Source: an uncultured Clostridia bacterium
GTDB lineage: Bacteria > Bacillota > Clostridia > Saccharofermentanales > Saccharofermentanaceae
Assembly: GCA_947165785.1 (NCBI GenBank)
Contig: CAMVBS010000011.1
Location: forward strand, 1-47,429
Length of the DNA: 47,429 nt
Direction: 5' to 3'
Shown: positions 16,355 to 23,906 of the stretch, piece by piece
Layout of the letters: each line of letters starts with the position of its first letter
Position numbering within the stretch: position 1 is the stretch's first letter
The notes under the pieces: model-generated
Database searches by the model: none
What the model saw: the letters and a program-made list of their open reading frames with translations, nothing else
Told to the model about the DNA's origin: nothing
Position numbers and translations under genes: made by a program

Positions 16355-16363
16355 GGTGATATT

Positions 16364-17443
16364 TTGGCTCCGAAAGATGAATTAGATAAGTCAGCATCAA
16401 AAGACATGAATGCGGTATCTGCAACCAGTCAGAATACCGGCAGACATGGTGTGCTTATTCCGGAGCTTCGTAATACGCTAAAGATCTTTGAAAGGACTTC
16501 AGAGCCCCGTAATCACAAGCAGGAAACACTCTCCACGGAGATGATTCTCGCGAGTGAAGCGGCGACCCGTGAGGTCCTTTCTAATATTCCGGTAGTCGCT
16601 TTCGTGGGCCCTTCCGGTACCGGTAAGAGTACAAGAGCCATAAGGGTTGCCCGCTCCAATAATATCTCTTATCTGATAGATGACGGTCTTCTCATAAACG
16701 GAAGCCGTATCGTCGCCGGAACCTCAGCCAAGAAGGCACCGACCAAACTCGAGTCCGTAAGGCAGGCTCTGTTCGCTGATGAGACCAGATCGCAGGTAAT
16801 GAGAAGGGCTCTTGTTGAGAATACCCCTTCTTCCCTTATGATCCTCGGAACATCCGATTCCATGCTCGAAAAGATCTGCAACAACCTTTGGCTTAATCAG
16901 CCTTCGATGCTCATCAGGATCGAGGACGTAAGTACCGAGGAGGAGATGAGACAGGCAAGGAACACGAGAATGACGGAAGGTATGCATACCATCCCTGTTC
17001 CTTCAATGGAGATCAAGCATGAGTTCTCCGGTTACTTTGCAGATCCGTTTAATAAACTTCGTCAGCGCTTCGATAAAGAAAGAGGCGTTTCACCTGTCGT
17101 ACCGGATACTGAACGTACGATGGTAAGACCTACCTTCTCATCTTTGGGTTCATACTCCATCTCCGATGAGGCTTTGCTCGACCTTATAAAGATAGTTCTG
17201 AACAAGGTTGAAGGTTTTGCCGAAGTTGTTTCATTTAAGTCGGAAAAGAGAACATACGGTGTTGTATTAAGCTTGGAACTCGGTATCTATTACGGATCTG
17301 ACGCACAGGAAGTTCTATATGAGGCTCAGCAGAATATCGGAAGATCGGTTGAGGAATATACTTCAATAACCATGATCGCGGTCAATGTAAGAGCAGGAAG
17401 AGTCGTAAAAAAGACAACTACAAACGATACAAAGGAGATATAA
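16364..17443 (+). CDS. P-loop ATPase fused to an Asp23/Gls24-type domain
   Basis: The 359-residue protein starts at a TTG preceded by GGTGAT, nine bases after the yebC stop; the next ATG is 14 codons in. After a polar 60-residue leader there is an NTPase core with Walker A GPSGTGKST near residue 84 and a SLMILGTSD strand near 148 that may act as a Walker B or sensor. A linker follows, and then, from about residue 265, a domain ending VEEYTSITMIAVNVRAGRVV. That ending is the characteristic finish of Asp23/Gls24 envelope-stress domains. No membrane helix. It sits in a co-oriented, tightly spaced run with the DUF6062-like and DsrE-like genes. Domain calls are by eye; the job is unknown. Confidence 0.75.
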   Translation: MAPKDELDKSASKDMNAVSATSQNTGRHGVLIPELRNTLKIFERTSEPRNHKQETLSTEMILASEAATREVLSNIPVVAFVGPSGTGKSTRAIRVARSNNISYLIDDGLLINGSRIVAGTSAKKAPTKLESVRQALFADETRSQVMRRALVENTPSSLMILGTSDSMLEKICNNLWLNQPSMLIRIEDVSTEEEMRQARNTRMTEGMHTIPVPSMEIKHEFSGYFADPFNKLRQRFDKERGVSPVVPDTERTMVRPTFSSLGSYSISDEALLDLIKIVLNKVEGFAEVVSFKSEKRTYGVVLSLELGIYYGSDAQEVLYEAQQNIGRSVEEYTSITMIAVNVRAGRVVKKTTTNDTKEI

Positions 17444-17444
17444 G

Positions 17445-18212
17445 ATGGAGAAGATCTATACGATCCCTGTTAACGATGCATATAATCAGACGGAAATGTG
17501 TCCGCTCTGTTTTCTTAAGAACAAAGGTGAATCCGATTATCTGGAATATTACCTCGGTCCTTCCCTTATGGAACCTGACACCAGAAAGGTTACAAACAAG
17601 ACAGGTTTTTGTCCGGATCATATGGGCAAGCTTAATAAGCGTGAAGCTAACCGTCTCGGACTGGGACTTATGCTCCATACACATCTTCAGGACATAAAAG
17701 CCGATATCGACCCTCAGCTCCAGAAGGTGGCACCAGGTAAGGGAAATCTCCTTAAGGGAAGGAACAGCGAGTATAAGTCTAATCTTAAGAAACTTGCAGA
17801 TAAGATCGATGCAAGGATCAATTCATGTCCGATATGCGAGAAACTTGATTATACGATGGACAGATATTCTGCAGTTATCTGCTGGATGTTCTCGCATGAC
17901 AAGGATTTCAAGGAGAAGTTCGCGAACTGCAAGACACACTGTCTTCCACACGTATCTTCCCTCCTACGTTCATGTGCTAATGAAATGAGTCAGAATGATG
18001 CAGCGGATTTTCTGCCGCTCCTCGCAGCCGGATTTGATACATCCCTTAATGAACTTATCGGTGATGTTGAATGGTTTACACTGAAATTCGATTACAGAAA
18101 TAATGATAAACCTTGGGGTAACAGCAAGAATTCCATACAAAGATCAATGAGATTCTTATCAGCAGACAGGAGTGATTTCGATGAGAAACAAGGAAAGAGC
18201 AAGCAGCAATAA
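17445..18212 (+). CDS. DUF6062-like cysteine-rich protein
   Basis: The 255-residue soluble protein has an ATG one base after the preceding stop, with AAGGAGAT seven bases before it. Cysteine motifs are spaced along it: MCPLCFLK near residue 19, FCPDHM near 53, CPICEKLD near 127 and CKTHCLPH near 165. Each resembles half of a zinc or iron-sulfur site, giving two CxxC/CxxH pairs. This matches my memory of DUF6062, a clostridial family of unknown function. Its last 32 bases overlap the next gene, suggesting the two proteins act together. Confidence 0.7.
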   Translation: MEKIYTIPVNDAYNQTEMCPLCFLKNKGESDYLEYYLGPSLMEPDTRKVTNKTGFCPDHMGKLNKREANRLGLGLMLHTHLQDIKADIDPQLQKVAPGKGNLLKGRNSEYKSNLKKLADKIDARINSCPICEKLDYTMDRYSAVICWMFSHDKDFKEKFANCKTHCLPHVSSLLRSCANEMSQNDAADFLPLLAAGFDTSLNELIGDVEWFTLKFDYRNNDKPWGNSKNSIQRSMRFLSADRSDFDEKQGKSKQQ

Positions 18213-18663
18213 CGAGACTAATGAGAATATGGTCTATGATGATGGTCATCTCACGGCTACACTTACCGAGGAACACGAAACAGACCTTAATCTTTTCCCG
18301 GATCTGATATTGGATGATTCCAATGGTAATCTTACGATACTAATCAAACATGACTACTATTCATCTGATTCAGATCATGGCAGGGAGCTCCTCGGAGCAT
18401 TCCTTGATGTCCTCGTAGATGAATTCTCGAAGGTATCACGCATATTTCTTATAGATTCAGGCGTTAAGCTTTTAGATCCGTCTAATCCGCTTTACAATGC
18501 GTTTAAGACACTTCTTGATATGGAGTTCTGTATCGCAAGCTGCAGAGAAAGCCTTGATGCATACAAGATCGAATTTGAAAAGTCAGATCGAAAGGACATC
18601 CTTTCTATGCACGAGATCGCATTGGAACTTATGAGTGCTCCATATCTCTTCACTTTAGCTTGA
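18181..18663 (+). CDS. DsrE/YedF-like protein lacking the SirA/TusA domain
   Basis: The 160-residue protein, from the ATG at 18181 (AGGAG eight bases upstream; a GTG at 18172 rejected), has a polar start. After it comes a DsrE-like Rossmann fold: GRELLGAFLDVLV, then RIFLIDSGVKLLDPSN and FCIASCRESLDAYKIE. This closely parallels the C-terminal half of YedF, linked to sulfur-relay and selenium metabolism, including the Cys near the end of the third strand. The TusA/SirA domain that YedF carries in front is missing. It overlaps the DUF6062-like gene by 32 bases and is followed by a terminator, so it closes the operon. A thiol-relay role is inference. Confidence 0.65.
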   Translation: MRNKERASSNNETNENMVYDDGHLTATLTEEHETDLNLFPDLILDDSNGNLTILIKHDYYSSDSDHGRELLGAFLDVLVDEFSKVSRIFLIDSGVKLLDPSNPLYNAFKTLLDMEFCIASCRESLDAYKIEFEKSDRKDILSMHEIALELMSAPYLFTLA

Positions 18664-18686
18664 TCAATTAGATCTTAAACTCAAAG

Positions 18687-18711
18687 GAACGCCAACAGGC
18701 GTTCTTTTTTT
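18687..18711 (+). terminator. Terminator of the prepilin peptidase-yebC operon
   Basis: GAACGCC and GGCGTTC form a seven-pair stem with an AACA loop and are followed by seven T. It lies 24 bases after the DsrE-like stop. Confidence 0.9.
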
Positions 18712-18735
18712 CTGTCAGATTTTTAGACATAAATA

Positions 18736-18766
18736 ACGGGCCGCCTCACCAAGTGAGACAGCCCGT
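18736..18766 (-). terminator. Terminator of the large pilin-like gene
   Basis: On the minus strand ACGGGC and CTCAC pair with GTGAG and GCCCGT, separated by a small internal loop, followed by TATTTAT. It faces the plus-strand terminator 25 bases away. Confidence 0.7.
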
Positions 18767-18782
18767 CTGAAGTTTTTACTTA

Positions 18783-20507
18783 TTATGTGTAGTAATATCT
18801 GAATCTAACGATATCATAGTTTGTTGTTGCCGGTGAGAATCCGCCGCCGCCCACATTCTCATTTGGACCTGGGCAATATGGATAGTTAGAACCATTGGAA
18901 TTCTCAGTGATCAACTTAGCACATGAAAGTCTTCCGTAAAGTGTAAGACTACCACCCTTAAGTGTAATCTTTGTGCTATCACCATAAAGACCGCAGTATG
19001 CTTCGAATGTCTTCTGATCAGCTGAAACAAATACCTCTGTGTTGTCATAGCCGAATACATAGCAGTGTGGCTTAGCACCCAATGTTCCATCGTTAAGTGT
19101 ACGTGACTCGATTCCGCCTGAACCGGATGCATCAGCATACTTAAGCTTAGCGCCAGGAAGAAGGATGATACGTGCCCAGTTTGCCTGACCATTGTTATCA
19201 AGACCATTGATGAACTTGAATCCGGCGTTGTTATTGATTGTAAGTGTACCGCTTACGATAATGATGTAAGGTCCCTTGGAAAGATCACATGTCTTCCAGT
19301 TACTGATCGTGTAGTTACCGCAAGAGTAAACACCGTGTGTATCGCCTGCTGCATCAAGAGCTGTCATTGCCTTACCGCCAACACCACCGTTAGCGATGAC
19401 TGCCTGAGCCTGTGCTGCTTCTGTAGAAGGAACCTTGGAAAGGAACTGTGCAGATGCTGCAGCTGTTGTCGGGAACTTGCTCTCTTCTTTAAGAGCATCA
19501 TTTGCTGCCGTTACAGCCTTAGTAAGCACTGCTGAAAGCGCATCGTTAGATGCTTCATAAGTAGCCTTCATCTTGTTGTCATAGAATCCGTTGTAATCAA
19601 GCTCGGAACCGAGTGAGTTGTCACCACCGTTGTAGAATGTATCTGCATTTCTGAAACGTCCATTGATATTGAAGTTATAGAAAAGAACATTCTTTGGCTT
19701 AGCATCGATATCTGTAGGGCAACTAGTTCCAACTGTATTACCTTTTGGGTTACCTGAAGGGCTTACAAAGCAGAGATATTCAGGTTCAATGCTACCTGTC
19801 ATGGATTTAACACAAGCATCAGGACCTGCATAAAGGAGAAGTCCCTTAACCTGGCTGGCATTACCGAAACCAACTTCACCTGTACAGATTACATCGGAGA
19901 AGATCGTATTACCGGATGTCTCAGCGATAACACCATTCTCATGGATAAATACTGTATTCTTCTTGCCTGCAGGAGCTCCTGCACCAACATTAAGACCACC
20001 GAAGTTTGTTTCCTTACCTACCTCGATGAGGTTATCAAACAAGTTAGTATCAGGAACTACAGGCTTATGTTTGAAGTAAACTCTTACGTTCTCTGTAGCT
20101 GCACTACCGTTGGACTTTGTACCGATCGTTGTAGAGAAGTCTGCATAAAGATAATTGGAATCCTTAGAGAACTTAACTCTCGTTGTTGTATCAGTAGCAC
20201 CGTTAGCACCAGGGATACCGGCATTTGTTACTGAAGCTGTTGCATTGGATGAACACCAGGTCTCAAGCTGTGAATCCTCAATATCCTGAACATTGATAGA
20301 GGAACAGAATGACTCAGCAACTGCCGTAACTGTAAGTCTTGCCTGACCTGAGAGAACATTATCATAGTACCTAGTTCTTGTAGAGTTGGTGATCATAACA
20401 GCTGACGTGATAAAGATCAACGACATAGCTACGATTACCAAGACAAGAGTAAGCATAGAACCACGCTTGTTCTTCTTGCCTTTCTTTCTCAGTAATTTAC
20501 TAACCAT
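18783..20507 (-). CDS. Large pilin-like surface protein, possible pilus tip subunit
   Basis: The N-terminus of this 574-residue protein is basic (KKGKKNKRG) and followed by SMLTLVLVIVAMSLIFITSA. This is a class III-like signal cut after Gly16, but mature position 5 is Leu, not Glu. An amphipathic stretch TRTRYYDNVLSGQARLTVTA follows, as in PilX/GspK-type pilins. The remaining roughly 500 residues are rich in Gly, Asn, Ser and Thr with several cysteines, and contain SGTLTINNNAGF- and GGSLTLYGRL-like turns suggestive of a beta-helix or adhesin fold. Codon use matches its neighbours. It is monocistronic with an AAAGGAAG ribosome site. GspK-like tip proteins also lack Glu5 and are large, so a tip or adhesin role is reasonable but unproven. 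Confidence 0.75.
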   Translation of the reverse strand: MVSKLLRKKGKKNKRGSMLTLVLVIVAMSLIFITSAVMITNSTRTRYYDNVLSGQARLTVTAVAESFCSSINVQDIEDSQLETWCSSNATASVTNAGIPGANGATDTTTRVKFSKDSNYLYADFSTTIGTKSNGSAATENVRVYFKHKPVVPDTNLFDNLIEVGKETNFGGLNVGAGAPAGKKNTVFIHENGVIAETSGNTIFSDVICTGEVGFGNASQVKGLLLYAGPDACVKSMTGSIEPEYLCFVSPSGNPKGNTVGTSCPTDIDAKPKNVLFYNFNINGRFRNADTFYNGGDNSLGSELDYNGFYDNKMKATYEASNDALSAVLTKAVTAANDALKEESKFPTTAAASAQFLSKVPSTEAAQAQAVIANGGVGGKAMTALDAAGDTHGVYSCGNYTISNWKTCDLSKGPYIIIVSGTLTINNNAGFKFINGLDNNGQANWARIILLPGAKLKYADASGSGGIESRTLNDGTLGAKPHCYVFGYDNTEVFVSADQKTFEAYCGLYGDSTKITLKGGSLTLYGRLSCAKLITENSNGSNYPYCPGPNENVGGGGFSPATTNYDIVRFRYYYT

Positions 20508-20562
20508 AAGTAAACTTCCTTTCTGCCATACCTTTGAATACTATCAAAAATCTACTACGTGC

Positions 20563-20568
20563 ATTATA
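20563..20568 (-). promoter_or_regulatory. -10 element upstream of the large pilin-like gene
   Basis: TATAAT on the minus strand, in CTGTATAATGC, lies about 55 bases before the start codon. The hexamer 17 bases upstream (CTTCTC) is a poor -35, so the promoter may need an activator or another sigma factor. Confidence 0.45.
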
Positions 20569-20642
20569 CAGCATAAAGAGTCTTTGAGAAGTAGGAATAT
20601 GACAATTGTTAATGAATATTCACATTTTGTTCATAAATTGTG

Positions 20643-20674
20643 ACGAAATTGTGTGCTTCTGTTCACAATTTCGT
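20643..20674. repeat. Perfect 11-base inverted repeat across the exonuclease stop codon
   Basis: ACGAAATTGTG and CACAATTTCGT flank a ten-base spacer. The right arm covers the TGA of the exonuclease gene. A further AAATTGTG lies immediately to the left (ATAAATTGTGACG), making three related units. It is not followed by a T-run, so it is not a standard terminator; it may be a protein-binding site or an mRNA 3' stem. Confidence 0.6.
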
Positions 20675-21682
20675 TTCTTCCGTTTCAGAAGCCTCTTCTT
20701 TAGGCTTTGGGGGCTCTCCTTTTACGCCGAACTTCTTGAACTCTTCCGCTTTATCCGCGATCAGATAATAATCGGATTGAGCCGCAAAACGCATAACCGC
20801 AGCGGCAAAGTACTTGCTCTGCTTGTTCTTCTTTATCCTGGCACGGTAGAAGTAATCTCCATGCTCACGGCACTCCAGCAAAGCATAAACCGACTTCCTG
20901 ATCCTGAAAGGTTTCATCTTCGGAGTCAGTTTCTCGTTACAAAACGGACATAATTGCGGAAACTCGAATGCCATATTGTAAACTTTCTCTAACTCATCAG
21001 TCTCACCGCTCATGAAAGTAAAGTCTTTAATAATATCAGGATCTCTTAAGGAACTTCCTATGACTGCGAGCAGTTCCTGAGACTTGTTATGCTCGAACAT
21101 CGCCTTGAAGATCAGACCTGTATAGTGACTGTCTGCCCAGGCGCTGTGGAATGTATCATCCTTTGGGATATTATAATAATCCACTGCGAACTCAACACTC
21201 CTTTGCTGGCCCCTCTCCCCTGCAAATCTGGAGAAGACCGGCTGAAGGTCGAAGAACGGCTGGTCTATATTCTCGTCAAAGCCAAAGAACTTCATGTTCT
21301 GCTTAAGGATATCAGGATCAGAGTTGCCCCAGCATACAAGGATATAGTTGTCTCCGCAGAAAGACAGATATTCCGGGAACGCTTCTTCGAACGGTGTTCC
21401 GTTCTTTATTTCCTTATTTGTCTTATGCGTAAGCTTCTGAACATGATAGTGGAGCTTTCTGTAGACCTTAGGTCTTACCTGCATGGAAAAACTTCCCTGA
21501 TGCACAAGTCCGCCGCAGGTAAAGATATACTTCTCGGCTCCGATGTCGATGATCTCGCCTCTTAAAGTAGAAACGTCAATGCCGTAATCCTTGCCCGGAA
21601 AAGGCTGGTTCCACTCGAGGTCCAATATGATGAAAACGGTTCCTTCCGTTATCTGAATATCCGATGTCTTAAACGTTCCCAA
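20663..21682 (-). CDS. DEDDh 3'-5' exonuclease with a C-terminal zinc ribbon
   Basis: The protein is 339 residues. Exo motif I is ILDLEWNQ near residue 18 (Asp and Glu ligands), motif II is GNSDPDILKQN near 118 and motif III is HSAWADSHYTG near 179, giving the DEDDh set. This resembles the KapD/ERI1 branch of RNase T-like exonucleases. A second part starts near residue 243 with CPFCNEKL and closes with LECREHGDYFYRAR, probably a zinc ribbon, followed by a charged tail. Its start overlaps the end of the upstream yfhO gene by 14 bases. Whether RNA or DNA is the substrate cannot be told. Confidence 0.82.
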   Translation of the reverse strand: MGTFKTSDIQITEGTVFIILDLEWNQPFPGKDYGIDVSTLRGEIIDIGAEKYIFTCGGLVHQGSFSMQVRPKVYRKLHYHVQKLTHKTNKEIKNGTPFEEAFPEYLSFCGDNYILVCWGNSDPDILKQNMKFFGFDENIDQPFFDLQPVFSRFAGERGQQRSVEFAVDYYNIPKDDTFHSAWADSHYTGLIFKAMFEHNKSQELLAVIGSSLRDPDIIKDFTFMSGETDELEKVYNMAFEFPQLCPFCNEKLTPKMKPFRIRKSVYALLECREHGDYFYRARIKKNKQSKYFAAAVMRFAAQSDYYLIADKAEEFKKFGVKGEPPKPKEEASETEETKL

Positions 21683-23906
21683 TTGTTTCTCCTCTTTTTC
21701 GAGACGATAATAATATTATTACTATACTACATATAACAGAAATAAGTACCGCGATAAGCGAAAACTTAAGATAAGGGCTTCCCTGACTTATGGTGATCTG
21801 ATGCTCGCCCTCATCTATGTCCAGAGCGATCTTGCCTTCGATGACATATGTCTCTGCTCTCCTGCCGTCCACCCTGATGTCCAGGATGTCACCGGCTCTT
21901 CTTCCCGTAAGGACAGTGACCGGTCCGTTGCAGCTGATGCTTCCGTCATAATATTTTACAGCAAATGTAAAGATTTCTCGAGAGGCCGGGGCCGAAGAAT
22001 AAAGGATATACCTGTCTTTACGTCCTATGTCGGGGCTGTCTGCCAGGAACTTGGCCGTGAACTCCGTCGACTCCGGATGATCTATGACCATAAACGAAGG
22101 GCCGTCGATCTCATATGTCGTCTCCTTACCGTTTTCTTCGATTATCAGCACTACCTTGCCCTTGTGATCCGTGTAGGCAACGAGATCGTCCTCGGCTTCC
22201 CAGGAATTGAGCCTTACTGCCTTATACGAAGTTACGGTCCTTCCTCCCTCCATCATATCCATATCATCGATCAGGGGTCTTATGCCGCCTCCGATGTTCT
22301 CGGTATCCGTCAACGGGAGGAAGACCGGCTCGACACCCGCGCCTGCGCATACATTCCTAAGGACAGTCGGAGTATCTTCCCCGTCGTGATCGTAATTATA
22401 CAGGATAAGATAATCGCTGTTATCCTTCTCGAAAAAGTCAAGCTCCGCGAACGGGATGGTGACTGACCTGTTACGTTCTGTCTTATCAAAGATAGCGGTA
22501 TCGACATCGTTTACGGAACCGAATGACGATATAGGAAGTACGAACGCAAGATTGAACATAAGTCCCGTAAGTACGAGTCCCGATATGATCCAGCTGTTGA
22601 GCCTTTCTCTCTCTTTAATGAGGAAATAGCAGACTATGGCACAAAGGCCGGTGTAATACATCGAGAAGAAACTCGGGGTAGCGTTTGTTTTCGAACTGTT
22701 GGATATGACGACCAGGACGATAACCGCAAATGCCGTTCCTGCCACTGTCCTTGAAGATATACCGGATATGTTTCTCCAGCATATCGCCGCTGCAAATATC
22801 AGAAGGACCGTAAGGAACGCGAACCTCGAGGCACAAATGACCGTGCTGTCGAGTTCCGTGGAAACGAACAGGAGCGTCAACCTGTAGATCATCCTCCACG
22901 AATAGCAGACATACATGAAGAGCATCACCGCAAAGAGCGAGACACGAAGCCTGAGCGGTATCTTCGGATTAAGGAAGAACAGGATAAGGAGGATAAGCAC
23001 AAATATGGTCATCCCCATGCCAAGTCCCGCAACAAGCGACATGTCGGTCGCCTTTCCGTTCAGGAAGCGAAGGAGAAGATCGAACATCGTCGTCCTGAAC
23101 TCAAAGTTAAGGATATCTTCTTTCTTAAGCGGAACGTAAGAACATGTAACCGTATTAACGAGCGTCACGGCTGAAAAACCGATGCCGATCAGAAGATACG
23201 GAATAGAACGAAGCAGCACAAAAAGCCCCGACGAGATCTTCTCCCTTACCGCAAAGCCCACAAAAAGGAGCATGAAAAGAACGAGCGGCAGGACGGAAAG
23301 AAGATTAAGGCACCCTGATACATAGAAAGTGACCCCCGTCATTATCGAGAACCAAATGCCCTTACGGACTGACGAAGGATCGCGCATATGATCGATGATC
23401 GATCCGAGGAGTATCGGGAGCATTATCACCGTATCCATGGATGCGGTAAAAGAAGCTATCCCGAGTACCGGAAGCGATAAACTGTAGCATACGCTAAGGA
23501 GCACCATCAAAGGTCCCTTGAGAGGAACCTGACGTCTGAGGAAAAGGTACATGGCAAGCGATGCCAGTGAAAGCCTTGCAAAATAACCGATATAAAGTAC
23601 GTATGACTTAATGGCGTCAGGGACGATGACAGCCAGAAGGAAGAACGGGTCAAAGTGTCCCAGCAAGAGAAGGCATATATCTCTTTTAAGGGAGAAATCT
23701 CCCGCAAAGGCTATGTCTCCGGCGACACCCTTGAAAAAGTCCGTGTCAAACGGTCTGAAGCGAAGTGTCAGTTCCACCGGGATCTTCGTTTCCTTGACAC
23801 CGAGATAATATGAGCAGGCAAAGATGATGAGCGGCAGGAAAATAGCCAGTGCCGCTTCAATGATCCACGAACGGTCCTTGCTGTTATCTTTAAGTTTGCG
23901 AAGCAT
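21669..23906 (-). CDS. YfhO family membrane protein (first of a pair)
   Basis: The 745-residue protein has about twelve membrane helices, then an extracytoplasmic beta-rich domain and one last C-terminal helix (LKFSLIAVLISVICSIVIIL). The first external loop carries the family pattern LTLRFRPFDTDFFKG. YfhO-type proteins have a GT-C-like fold; Bacillus YfhO is implicated in glycosylating lipoteichoic acid with CsbB. It overlaps the longer yfhO upstream by 17 bases and the exonuclease downstream by 14, so the three are one transcript. The usual arginine-rich catalytic region is less clear than in its neighbour. Confidence 0.82.
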   Translation of the reverse strand: MLRKLKDNSKDRSWIIEAALAIFLPLIIFACSYYLGVKETKIPVELTLRFRPFDTDFFKGVAGDIAFAGDFSLKRDICLLLLGHFDPFFLLAVIVPDAIKSYVLYIGYFARLSLASLAMYLFLRRQVPLKGPLMVLLSVCYSLSLPVLGIASFTASMDTVIMLPILLGSIIDHMRDPSSVRKGIWFSIMTGVTFYVSGCLNLLSVLPLVLFMLLFVGFAVREKISSGLFVLLRSIPYLLIGIGFSAVTLVNTVTCSYVPLKKEDILNFEFRTTMFDLLLRFLNGKATDMSLVAGLGMGMTIFVLILLILFFLNPKIPLRLRVSLFAVMLFMYVCYSWRMIYRLTLLFVSTELDSTVICASRFAFLTVLLIFAAAICWRNISGISSRTVAGTAFAVIVLVVISNSSKTNATPSFFSMYYTGLCAIVCYFLIKERERLNSWIISGLVLTGLMFNLAFVLPISSFGSVNDVDTAIFDKTERNRSVTIPFAELDFFEKDNSDYLILYNYDHDGEDTPTVLRNVCAGAGVEPVFLPLTDTENIGGGIRPLIDDMDMMEGGRTVTSYKAVRLNSWEAEDDLVAYTDHKGKVVLIIEENGKETTYEIDGPSFMVIDHPESTEFTAKFLADSPDIGRKDRYILYSSAPASREIFTFAVKYYDGSISCNGPVTVLTGRRAGDILDIRVDGRRAETYVIEGKIALDIDEGEHQITISQGSPYLKFSLIAVLISVICSIVIILLSSRKRGETIGNV

